Assembly: GCA_029582155.1 (NCBI GenBank)
Contig: CM055909.1
Location: forward strand, 42,964,967-43,028,966
Direction: 5' to 3'
Origin: Panopea generosa
Taxonomy: Eukaryota; Mollusca; Bivalvia; Adapedonta; Hiatellidae
DNA length: 64,000 nucleotides
This document shows, in pieces, positions 47,465 through 59,675 of the stretch (position 1 is its first letter; each line of letters begins with the position of its first letter). The translations under genes and the position numbers were made by a program. A model generated the notes under the pieces. That model ran no database searches. It worked only from the letters and a program-made list of their open reading frames with translations, and was not told where the DNA came from.

Positions 47465-48714
47465 TGTTGTCTTGTATTGCAGTCTAAATACAAAAGCGCA
47501 CTTACCGCTGCTTTATGGGAACATATAAGTCAGCAGACGGTTTATACAGAAAGGAATTAGTGTTTCCTTGAATAACTTCATAAACTTCTTACCAAAAACA
47601 CGGGCTAAACTGATTTATTAACTTTCTGTTTGTTGTTGTTGGATTCTAAAAGCTACAATCGCATGGTTTAATGGTTTTACTCGGCCATATTAAAAGGTCA
47701 GGACGGTAAACGCTCACAGCATAATATAACAACGCAATTCAATGTATCAAGTTTAATATCCCAAAATTGATAAATACTTCGAGATTCCAGTGATGTGATG
47801 TGTGTTGTGATATATTCTGGGTATACAGAGACTCTGGCAATGGTATCAAATTCAGTTGAATTAAATTGGTTGGTCCGCAAAAATTCGCTGACCAATTTAT
47901 TGAATCGGATAGGAAGCATTTTGTGGGCGAATTACCCAAAATAATTCAGCCAGACAGAGCCCGCTTCCAAAAATATATCATATACTCTTCTAGATGATGT
48001 ATTTATAAAAGTCACAATATGAAATATTAATTTCATATCTATCCAATCATTATTTTGTCAACAGTTTAAGTCAGTTAATATCGGAACAGAAGATTTATAT
48101 TTTGATAAATATATACTTTAAGGTACTCGTGCAGAAAAGATATTGTTTACATAATTTTATATATAAAAATAAAAGTCTTCAAGGAATGTTAACTTTGATA
48201 AACGCCCTAGATAACATTTCTTCTGTCTTGATCTATTCCTTTGATAGAAAGGCAGAACTATATAAAAACGTCGTAACAAGCAGTCTGTTCTTAATCATTT
48301 TATCATCAATTTACTTGGGAAACTATATATATCTCTGAAAGAGCTAACGTAGATATTGTTGCTCTCAACATAAAAAAAACACGCAAAACCAGCAATTCGA
48401 AACTAATAGGAGACTGGAGTATGTTAACAGCAAATGCGTGCATTAGTGTGGCGACTATGGTGTTTTGGCCAAGACGAAAGCACTTTTTATTGATTTGTGC
48501 CACTATTTACTATTGGCAAATGATAACAAGGCAAATATCATCATTTCTCAGTCAAACAAAGGCCATAACTCAGTCAATTATTGTCTGATTTACTAGTAGC
48601 CGCTGACCTTGCCTCAGTTTCACAAACCATCAATTTGAGCTTATTCTTAACTCAAGCCTTTGAAATGCTATAAATTAACTTACATTGATCATTTTGTGTG
48701 ATTTTCTTTATTAA
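47465..48714. other. Upstream spacer of lectin E
   Basis: About 300 bp shorter than in short-neck cassettes because the inverted repeat and CRE-like region are missing near 47690-47710. A 78-codon plus-strand frame (48102-48338) overlaps the block shared by all cassettes but is not open in the others; not called. Confidence 0.5.
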
Positions 48715-49755
48715 TATGTACAGATATGTCATGACTTTATTGCGGTGTAGCCATTTACTGTGCAATGATATGTACAGATATGTCATGACTTCATTGTGGT
48801 GTAGCCATTTACTGTGCAATGGTATGTACAGATATGTCATGACTTCACTGTGGTGTGGCCATTCGCCATGCAATGATACGTACATCTATGTCATGACTTC
48901 ATTGCGGTGTAGCCATTCACTGTGCAATGATACGTATAGATATGTCATTACTTCATTGCGGTGTAGCCATCCACTGTGCAATGATATGTACAGATATGTC
49001 ATGACTTCATTGCGGTGTAGCATTCACTGTCCAATGATATGTACAGATATGTCATGAATTCATTGCTGTGTAACCATTAACTGTGCAATGATATGTGGAG
49101 TAATGTCATGACTTCATTGCAGTGTAGCCATTTACTGTGCAATGATATGTACAGATATGTCATGACTTCATTGCGGTGTAGCCATTTACTGTACAATGAT
49201 ATGTACAGATATGTCATGAATTCATTGTGGTGTGGCCATTCGCTATGCAATGGTACGTACCTATATGTCATGATTTCATTGCGGTGTAGCCATTCACTGT
49301 ACAATGATATGTATAGATATGTCATGACTTCATTTCGATATAGCCATCCACTGTGCAATGATATTTACAGATATGTCATGACTTCATTGCGGTGTAGCCA
49401 TTCACTTTGCTATGATATGTACAGATATGTCATGACTTCATTGCGATATAGCCATCCACTGTGCTATGATATGTACAGATATGTCATGACTTCATTGCGG
49501 TGTAGCCATTCACTGTGCTATGATATGTACATATATGTCATGACTTCATTGCGATGTTGCCATTCACTTTGCTATGATATGTACAGATATGTCATGACTT
49601 CATTGCGGTGAGCCGTTCACTGTGCAATGATATGTATAGATATGTCATGACTTCATTTTGATATAGCCATCCACTGTGCAATGATATGTACAGATATGTC
49701 ATGACTTCATTGCGGTGTAGCCATTCACTGTCCAATGATATGTACAGATATGTAT
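48715..49755. repeat. 54-bp minisatellite array, cassette E
   Basis: About 19 units. Internal one- and two-base deletions (for example GTAGCATTC near 49018 and GGTGAGCCG near 49608) break the open frames, showing that the array is not under coding constraint. The right edge enters spacer directly at about 49756. Confidence 0.94.
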
Positions 49756-51855
49756 TGCAAGCACATGGTTACTAGGTCAGCTGTTGTGGTCAATATCGAA
49801 CAATGAAAACAAAACTCATTAAACAAGCTTCAACTTTGTTGGTTTTTCACCAGACGATTGTATTACAGTTTTGTCGGATTTTTGATAAATGAATTCAAAT
49901 AATTACGACAAAAAAGAAACTGCAGGCCTATTTGTATAAAGAACTGTTACCTTAACACAGCATTAATGGGAATTTCCGACGCATAGCATATGTTATGTAA
50001 TTCATTTAAGGTAATAATTCAATGGCAATCGTATCAAAATGTCATTCTACTTCTATAACCCTTTGCGCCTGATATGAACATCTCTAAAATTAAAGGATAT
50101 CGAAAATACAAGATTGTAAATTGCGGGGTGTAAATCTAACAGGGCTTTAAACATCTCGGTCCTGGACAACATGTTTGTGTTTCTTTTTGTATTTATTTTG
50201 TTAGAATTCAGTTCACATATCCATGTATCCATAATATACCATCCTCCGCTAGGAAGTAAGTAACATATGAATTTGGTTAAAATCTATTTCAAATATTTCG
50301 ACCCAGTGGATGAAATACAAAATTACAAGAAATTACAGAACGGAACATATATTTTATTTCATATTTGTATATAAATACATCGTCATTATAACATATTTAC
50401 AACTCATATTATCACGTCAACTATATCGTTAATACGTACATTATTAGTGCAGTCATATTTCATTACCATTTATATCAAATTTTTATTGATGTTTTGAATA
50501 TAAATGTCAAAATAATACAAGGAATACTTTTCAATCCTTTGTTCTTCAAGCAGAAGAAAAGGATGAACACATTTATAAAACATTTACATGATTATTATTC
50601 ATTCTTTACAAAAAAATATATTTAAAATGTTATTTCTTAATTTCAGAGAACGCTTTATATAATGGGCAAATCCGAAAAAAAAGTTTTGTCATTTGATTTA
50701 AGCAGTGCATTAAGCTTTATGAAATATTTTGCGGTGGAAATCCTTCTTTTATATAGCACAAAGAACAAAATTCAACTGTGCAGTGAGACCCATAATGATA
50801 CACATACTGATAACCACTGCAGTGCGTATTTAGGGGGGTAAATAAAAAGCCCTTTCAGGACACAATATCAGAAACTTAATGGGCGATCCGCATGAAGTAG
50901 GTTTCTCAAGTAAAGTATAATTCAATATTACCGGAAATACATCCATCATGTTTATCTGTAGAGCATGATAAACTGACTGTTTAACTACAGCTTTCATCAA
51001 GTGACTAATACGTGAATGCGATGGGTATGTAGCGGTGCATTCATGGTTTTAATGAATATTCGACTAGTATGTTTCAAAGAAACATTACCTATGTAAATGA
51101 TGGAAAAGTTATTGAATCACAAAGAGGAAGATTCTATTTGAAGATAATGGTTGTTTCCGTCCTTGTTATGAGAAAATTATCGGCGATATAGGTGAGGCTT
51201 CTTTCAAAACACAACTGCAAATTACATATCTTATACTATGATGTCATTATTGCTAAAACAATACATATAATATTACAAACAGAGATAAAAGTGAGGATTT
51301 TCGTCTGCAATTTCTAATTCCAAAACAATCTTCAACATCTGGATGTGAAAAATAAAGTCAATTGTGATATCAAATGAGGTTTGTCATTCGGGTTAACATT
51401 GAGATAATAATAACAGGTTGCAGAATATGCATTTTGTATAAGGAGATTCCTACAAAACTCACATTGAGATAATGTGTATTTGATATATCATAAGTTTATT
51501 TAAAGAACAGATTTCAACAGCAAGATATATCATTAATTGCACGATTTCGACAGTAAATTATGTAACTTTGAACCAGAATTCGATAGTTCGAAATTCGCGA
51601 TGGTTCGAAAAAAACACGGTGGATTCCAAACAAACGCGAAATCACTGTAGTACTTCGTTTATGGCTTCATTTAATGGTCACTAAACGTTGCTATTTTCTT
51701 TTTCTTCGTTACAATCACTGCTTCGTATGAATCATGTTATCATTTATTTATTTTCAATCCAGACATTTCAGTCTTCAAAGCATTTAAGGCACGTTCACAT
51801 GCATAATGTGTTCCACATTTCATGGATGCAATTAAATAAGAAAATTCACATTGTG
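49756..51855. other. Intercassette spacer F, no gene seen
   Basis: Shorter spacer beginning at a site equivalent to position 2370; the TTG tract, relic and CA/CATA tracts are absent. No gene seen. Confidence 0.65.
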
Positions 51856-51862
51856 ATGTGAT

Positions 51863-51985
51863 GCTAAGAGCGAGGTCGACTGGTAGAGCATATGTTCCAA
51901 GATCGATGGTGGCGACTTCGATCCTTCCTCCGCCACGGCTGTGTGTGATTTCCTTAAAAAGATACTCTTGCTGTATATCCTAAAG
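51863..51985 (+). mobile_element. Degenerate tRNA-derived SINE
   Basis: Same element as 45453-45575 with a few substitutions. Confidence 0.5.
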
Positions 51986-52746
51986 TTAATACCTATCATT
52001 TTTGTAACAATAAACCACCTATCATATGTGTCACAATAAACCACCACGTGGTTAATACATATCATATTTGTCACACTATACCATCACGTGGTTAATACAA
52101 ATCATATGTGTCACAATATACCAACACGTGGTTAATACATATCATATGTGTCACAATATACCAACACGTGGTTAATACATATAATATGTATCACAATATA
52201 CCACCACGTGGTTAATACCTATCATATATTCACAATACACCACCACGTGGTTAATATATATCATATGTCTCACAATATACCATCACATGGCTACCACCTG
52301 TCATATGTGTCACAATATACCACCACGTTGCTAACACATATCATATGTGTCACAATATACCACCACCGTGGTTAATACCCATCATATGTATCACACTATA
52401 CCAACACGTGGTTAATACCTATCATATGTGTCACAATTTACCATCACGTGGCTACCACCTATCATATGTGTCACAATATACCATCACATGGCTACCACCT
52501 GTCATATGTGTCACAATATACCACCACGTTGCTAACACATATCATATGTGTCACAATATACCACCACGTCGTTAATACCTATCATATGTATCACAATATA
52601 CCTCCACGTCGTTAATACCTATCATATGTATCACAATATACAACCATGTGGATAATATCTTTCATATGTATCACAATATACCACCACGTTGTTAATATCT
52701 ATCATATGTATCACAATATACAACAACGTGGCTAATACATATCATG
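51986..52746. repeat. 40-bp minisatellite array, cassette F
   Basis: About 19 units. The junction between the two 6,411-bp copies falls here (about 52620-52641): left of it the array matches the cassette G array, right of it the cassette E array. Confidence 0.94.
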
Positions 52747-52909
52747 CTCCTTTTAATAGCAAACATTGTCACTTTATTGTACGTTAAATCTGTTTATACT
52801 TTCAATGTCTAACAATAAATAACAATGATGAATTTTAAGTTTTACATAATTTGTTGTGTTTTTACTTGTTATTATATAACAGCAGGAGTAACGTATACTA
52901 TACATTAAC

Positions 52910-52915
52910 TTTATT
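52910..52915 (-). other. Polyadenylation signal, lectin F
   Basis: AATAAA on the minus strand about 70 bases downstream of the lectin F stop. Confidence 0.6.
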
Positions 52916-52984
52916 ATGTACTTTTTAATAGGCTCTGTTTCTTGTTATTAAACGTCATCTATTTTAGTGGGTTGTAGCTTTAAA

Positions 52985-53875
52985 TTAGTACACATATTCA
53001 CAAACAAATGAGTATTTATCTGTACATAGCCTTCCGTACCATATCCACCCATTGGAAAAATTATTGACAATACAAGTATCATGTGCATTAGGTTCGCCAG
53101 ATATCCAGTTAGAGAAAGATGATTGAGACGCTCCATATGTGTACGTCCACGGCGAGGACGAATCATCGCGTTCTCCATCTATCCATACGTCCACTGTCAC
53201 GCTCAAACTATTTAAAGTAGAGGCCACGTCATTTGATTTCTCTTGTGAGTTTATATTCACCAAATGTCCATGGTGTTTTTGACATTCTGTTTCCGCCGCT
53301 GATTTTGCCATAGTTGTACTTACATACTTCAAATAGAAGCCACTTGGAGTCAGTATATAACCACTTGAACATGGATTGCCTTCACATACGTCCGACTCTG
53401 ATTCCTTCAACGATATATTCCGCGATTCTTGGTTGCAAATGTTTGAATTAGATGTACAGTTCCTTGAACGTGACCGTATTCCATAACGAGCCGCTAGAGT
53501 TGTAGAGCATGTCGACCACATAGACCATTCTGTACATGGGTGTAGAGCACACATGTCTTTCTTCCTCTCTGTTTCCAATTGTTCAAGGCTATTGTTCAGC
53601 GTTTCATTTATAATGCTTTGCATTTCTGCTTTTAACGCCGCCATTTTAGCATCCAGCTTCACGGACGCAGCATCTTTTATTTCAGTGTCCATATTCATCA
53701 GTATTTTCCCAATGAGTCGTAATGCAGGCTTATCCGTCAACTTTCCAATATTCTGTAAATATCTAGCGTCCAACTTTCTGTTTTCGTCAACTTTGACGTC
53801 ACTTATTGGAATACACCGTGATGTTTGTAGAAAGAAAGAAGCAATGACGACCCGCCTAAGTATTATCCAAGCCAT
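52985..53875 (-). CDS. Secreted TSP1-CTLD lectin F (long neck, EPN), duplicate of E
   Basis: Complete 296-codon frame with the same protein sequence as lectin E: signal peptide, long coiled-coil neck, six-cysteine TSP1 domain and CTLD with GEPNAHDTC. I saw no nucleotide difference between the two coding regions in the stretches compared. It lies on the second copy of the 6,411-bp tandem duplication, so its flanks are also copied and the two genes probably share regulation. Dosage is the main expected consequence. Like E it has Tyr in place of the second long-form cysteine and lacks the upstream inverted repeat. If the duplication is an assembly artefact, E and F are one gene, but the surrounding arrays differ on the outer sides, which supports a real duplication. 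Confidence 0.86.
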   Translation of the reverse strand: MAWIILRRVVIASFFLQTSRCIPISDVKVDENRKLDARYLQNIGKLTDKPALRLIGKILMNMDTEIKDAASVKLDAKMAALKAEMQSIINETLNNSLEQLETERKKDMCALHPCTEWSMWSTCSTTLAARYGIRSRSRNCTSNSNICNQESRNISLKESESDVCEGNPCSSGYILTPSGFYLKYVSTTMAKSAAETECQKHHGHLVNINSQEKSNDVASTLNSLSVTVDVWIDGERDDSSSPWTYTYGASQSSFSNWISGEPNAHDTCIVNNFSNGWIWYGRLCTDKYSFVCEYVY

Positions 53876-55125
53876 TGTTGTCTTGTATTGCAGTCTAAAT
53901 ACAAAAGCGCACTTACCGCTGCTTTATGGGAACATATAAGTCAGCAGACGGTTTATACAGAAAGGAATTAGTGTTTCCTTGAATAACTTCATAAACTTCT
54001 TACCAAAAACACGGGCTAAACTGATTTATTAACTTTCTGTTTGTTGTTGTTGGATTCTAAAAGCTACAATCGCATGGTTTAATGGTTTTACTCGGCCATA
54101 TTAAAAGGTCAGGACGGTAAACGCTCACAGCATAATATAACAACGCAATTCAATGTATCAAGTTTAATATCCCAAAATTGATAAATACTTCGAGATTCCA
54201 GTGATGTGATGTGTGTTGTGATATATTCTGGGTATACAGAGACTCTGGCAATGGTATCAAATTCAGTTGAATTAAATTGGTTGGTCCGCAAAAATTCGCT
54301 GACCAATTTATTGAATCGGATAGGAAGCATTTTGTGGGCGAATTACCCAAAATAATTCAGCCAGACAGAGCCCGCTTCCAAAAATATATCATATATTCTT
54401 CTAGATGATGTATTTATAAAAGTCACAATATGAAATATTAATTTCATATCTATCCAATCATTATTTTGTCAACAGTTTAAGTCAGTTAATATCGGAACAG
54501 AAGATTTATATTTTGATAAATATATACTTTAAGGTACTCGTGCAGAAAAGATATTGTTTACATAATTTTATATATAAAAATAAAAGTCTTCAAGGAATGT
54601 TAACTTTGATAAACGCCCTAGATAACATTTCTTCTGTCTTGATCTATTCCTTTGATAGAAAGGCAGAACTATATAAAAACGTCGTAACAAGCAGTCTGTT
54701 CTTAATCATTTTATCATCAATTTACTTGGGAAACTATATATATCTCTGAAAGAGCTAACGTAGATATTGTTGCTCTCAACATAAAAAAAACACGCAAAAC
54801 CAGCAATTCGAAACTAATAGGAGACTGGAGTATGTTAACAGCAAATGCGTGCATTAGTGTGGCGACTATGGTGTTTTGGCCAAGACGAAAGCACTTTTTA
54901 TTGATTTGTGCCACTATTTACTATTGGCAAATGATAACAAGGCAAATATCATCATTTCTCAGTCAAACAAAGGCCATAACTCAGTCAATTATTGTCTGAT
55001 TTACTAGTAGCCGCTGACCTTGCCTCAGTTTCACAAACCATCAATTTGAGCTTATTCTTAACTCAAGCCTTTGAAATGCTATAAATTAACTTACATTGAT
55101 CATTTTGTGTGATTTTCTTTATTAA
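53876..55125. other. Upstream spacer of lectin F
   Basis: Copy of 47465-48714 with a substitution at about 54397 (TATATT versus TATACT in E). No gene called. Confidence 0.55.
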
Positions 55126-56166
55126 TATGTACAGATATGTCATGACTTTATTGCGGTGTAGCCATTTACTGTGCAATGATATGTACAGATATGTCATGAC
55201 TTCATTGTGGTGTAGCCATTTACTGTGCAATGGTATGTACAGATATGTCATGACTTCACTGTGGTGTGGCCATTCGCCATGCAATGATACGTACATCTAT
55301 GTCATGACTTCATTGCGGTGTAGCCATTCACTGTGCAATGATACGTATAGATATGTCATTACTTCATTGCGGTGTAGCCATCCACTGTGCAATGATATGT
55401 ACAGATATGTCATGACTTCATTGCGGTGTAGCATTCACTGTCCAATGATATGTACAGATATGTCATGAATTCATTGCTGTGTAACCATTAACTGTGCAAT
55501 GATATGTGGAGTAATGTCATGACTTCATTGCAGTGTAGCCATTTACTGTGCAATGATATGTACAGATATGTCATGACTTCATTGCGGTGTAGCCATTTAC
55601 TGTACAATGATATGTACAGATATGTCATGAATTCATTGTGGTGTGGCCATTCGCTATGCAATGGTACGTACCTATATGTCATGATTTCATTGCGGTGTAG
55701 CCATTCACTGTACAATGATATGTATAGATATGTCATGACTTCATTTCGATATAGCCATCCACTGTGCAATGATATTTACAGATATGTCATGACTTCATTG
55801 CGGTGTAGCCATTCACTTTGCTATGATATGTACAGATATGTCATGACTTCATTGCGATATAGCCATCCACTGTGCTATGATATGTACAGATATGTCATGA
55901 CTTCATTGCGGTGTAGCCATTCACTGTGCTATGATATGTACATATATGTCATGACTTCATTGCGATGTTGCCATTCACTTTGCTATGATATGTACAGATA
56001 TGTCATGACTTCATTGCGGTGAGCCGTTCACTGTGCAATGATATGTATAGATATGTCATGACTTCATTTTGATATAGCCATCCACTGTGCAATGATATGT
56101 ACAGATATGTCATGACTTCATTGCGGTGTAGCCATTCACTGTCCAATGATATGTACAGATATGTAT
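55126..56166. repeat. 54-bp minisatellite array, cassette F
   Basis: Unit-for-unit copy of 48715-49755, including its frame-breaking deletions. Confidence 0.94.
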
Positions 56167-58266
56167 TGCAAGCACATGGTTACTAGGTCAGCTGTTGTGG
56201 TCAATATCGAACAATGAAAACAAAACTCATTAAACAAGCTTCAACTTTGTTGGTTTTTCACCAGACGATTGTATTACAGTTTTGTCGGATTTTTGATAAA
56301 TGAATTCAAATAATTACGACAAAAAAGAAACTGCAGGCCTATTTGTATAAAGAACTGTTACCTTAACACAGCATTAATGGGAATTTCCGACGCATAGCAT
56401 ATGTTATGTAATTCATTTAAGGTAATAATTCAATGGCAATCGTATCAAAATGTCATTCTACTTCTATAACCCTTTGCGCCTGATATGAACATCTCTAAAA
56501 TTAAAGGATATCGAAAATACAAGATTGTAAATTGCGGGGTGTAAATCTAACAGGGCTTTAAACATCTCGGTCCTGGACAACATGTTTGTGTTTCTTTTTG
56601 TATTTATTTTGTTAGAATTCAGTTCACATATCCATGTATCCATAATATACCATCCTCCGCTAGGAAGTAAGTAACATATGAATTTGGTTAAAATCTATTT
56701 CAAATATTTCGACCCAGTGGATGAAATACAAAATTACAAGAAATTACAGAACGGAACATATATTTTATTTCATATTTGTATATAAATACATCGTCATTAT
56801 AACATATTTACAACTCATATTATCACGTCAACTATATCGTTAATACGTACATTATTAGTGCAGTCATATTTCATTACCATTTATATCAAATTTTTATTGA
56901 TGTTTTGAATATAAATGTCAAAATAATACAAGGAATACTTTTCAATCCTTTGTTCTTCAAGCAGAAGAAAAGGATGAACACATTTATAAAACATTTACAT
57001 GATTATTATTCATTCTTTACAAAAAAATATATTTAAAATGTTATTTCTTAATTTCAGAGAACGCTTTATATAATGGGCAAATCCGAAAAAAAAGTTTTGT
57101 CATTTGATTTAAGCAGTGCATTAAGCTTTATGAAATATTTTGCGGTGGAAATCCTTCTTTTATATAGCACAAAGAACAAAATTCAACTGTGCAGTGAGAC
57201 CCATAATGATACACATACTGATAACCACTGCAGTGCGTATTTAGGGGGGTAAATAAAAAGCCCTTTCAGGACACAATATCAGAAACTTAATGGGCGATCC
57301 GCATGAAGTAGGTTTCTCAAGTAAAGTATAATTCAATATTACCGGAAATACATCCATCATGTTTATCTGTAGAGCATGATAAACTGACTGTTTAACTACA
57401 GCTTTCATCAAGTGACTAATACGTGAATGCGATGGGTATGTAGCGGTGCATTCATGGTTTTAATGAATATTCGACTAGTATGTTTCAAAGAAACATTACC
57501 TATGTAAATGATGGAAAAGTTATTGAATCACAAAGAGGAAGATTCTATTTGAAGATAATGGTTGTTTCCGTCCTTGTTATGAGAAAATTATCGGCGATAT
57601 AGGTGAGGCTTCTTTCAAAACACAACTGCAAATTACATATCTTATACTATGATGTCATTATTGCTAAAACAATACATATAATATTACAAACAGAGATAAA
57701 AGTGAGGATTTTCGTCTGCAATTTCTAATTCCAAAACAATCTTCAACATCTGGATGTGAAAAATAAAGTCAATTGTGATATCAAATGAGGTTTGTCATTC
57801 GGGTTAACATTGAGATAATAATAACAGGTTGCAGAATATGCATTTTGTATAAGGAGATTCCTACAAAACTCACATTGAGATAATGTGTATTTGATATATC
57901 ATAAGTTTATTTAAAGAACAGATTTCAACAGCAAGATATATCATTAATTGCACGATTTCGACAGTAAATTATGTAACTTTGAACCAGAATTCGATAGTTC
58001 GAAATTCGCGATGGTTCGAAAAAAACACGGTGGATTCCAAACAAACGCGAAATCACTGTAGTACTTCGTTTATGGCTTCATTTAATGGTCACTAAACGTT
58101 GCTATTTTCTTTTTCTTCGTTACAATCACTGCTTCGTATGAATCATGTTATCATTTATTTATTTTCAATCCAGACATTTCAGTCTTCAAAGCATTTAAGG
58201 CACGTTCACATGCATAATGTGTTCCACATTTCATGGATGCAATTAAATAAGAAAATTCACATTGTG
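56167..58266. other. Intercassette spacer G, no gene seen
   Basis: Copy of 49756-51855 from the 6,411-bp duplication. No gene seen. Confidence 0.65.
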
Positions 58267-58273
58267 ATGTGAT

Positions 58274-58396
58274 GCTAAGAGCGAGGTCGACTGGTAGAGC
58301 ATATGTTCCAAGATCGATGGTGGCGACTTCGATCCTTCCTCCGCCACGGCTGTGTGTGATTTCCTTAAAAAGATACTCTTGCTGTATATCCTAAAG
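58274..58396 (+). mobile_element. Degenerate tRNA-derived SINE
   Basis: Copy of 51863-51985 within the tandem duplication. Confidence 0.5.
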
Positions 58397-59438
58397 TTAA
58401 TACCTATCATTTTTGTAACAATAAACCACCTATCATATGTGTCACAATAAACCACCACGTGGTTAATACATATCATATTTGTCACACTATACCATCACGT
58501 GGTTAATACAAATCATATGTGTCACAATATACCAACACGTGGTTAATACATATCATATGTGTCACAATATACCAACACGTGGTTAATACATATAATATGT
58601 ATCACAATATACCACCACGTGGTTAATACCTATCATATATTCACAATACACCACCACGTGGTTAATATATATCATATGTCTCACAATATACCATCACATG
58701 GCTACCACCTGTCATATGTGTCACAATATACCACCACGTTGCTAACACATATCATATGTGTCACAATATACCACCACCGTGGTTAATACCCATCATATGT
58801 ATCACACTATACCAACACGTGGTTAATACCTATCATATGTGTCACAATTTACCATCACGTGGCTACCACCTATCATATGTGTCACAATATACCATCACAT
58901 GGCTACCACCTGTCATATGTGTCACAATATACCACCACGTTGCTAACACATATCATATGTGTCACAATATACCACCACGTCGTTAATACCTATCATATGT
59001 ATCACAATATACCTCCACGTCGTTAATACCTATCATATGTATCACAATATACCACCACGTGGTTAATACATGTCATATGTATCACAATATACCGCAACGG
59101 GTTTAATACATATCATATGTATCACAATATACAACCACGTGGTTAATACATATCATATGTGTCACAATATACAACCACGTCGTCAATACCTATCATATGT
59201 ATCACAATATACCTCCACGTGGTTGATACATGTCATGTGTATCACAATATACCGCAACGGGGTTAATACATATCATATATATCACAATATACAACCACGT
59301 GGTTAATACATATCATATGTGTCACAATATACAACCATGTTGATAATATCTATCATATGTATCACAATATACCACCACGTGGTTAATATCTATCATATGT
59401 ATCACAATATACAACAACGTGGCTAATACATATCATGC
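58397..59438. repeat. 40-bp minisatellite array, cassette G
   Basis: Largest array of this type, about 26 units. The left part is the duplicated cassette F array up to about 59052. The right part contains a 160-bp higher-order repeat: the CCGCAACGGG-type unit recurs at about 59091 and 59251, each followed by CAACCACGTGG-type units. Confidence 0.94.
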
Positions 59439-59600
59439 TCCTTTTAATAGCAAACATTGTCACTTTATTGTACGTTAAATCTGTTTATACTTTCAATGTC
59501 TAACAATAAATAACAATGATAAATTTTAAGTTTAACATAATTTGTTGTGTTTTTACTTGTTATTATATAACAGCAGGAGTAACGTATACTATACACCAAC

Positions 59601-59606
59601 TTTATT
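59601..59606 (-). other. Polyadenylation signal, lectin G
   Basis: AATAAA on the minus strand about 70 bases downstream of the lectin G stop. Confidence 0.6.
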
Positions 59607-59675
59607 ATGTACTTTTAAATAGACTCTGTTTCTTGTTATTAAACGTCATCTATTTTAGTGGGTTGTAGCTTTAAA

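Noticed and set aside
48102..48338. 78-codon plus-strand frame with a hydrophobic C-terminus
   Set aside because: Open only in E and its duplicate F; stops and frameshifts interrupt it in A, B, C, D and G. The underlying block is kept as a finding.
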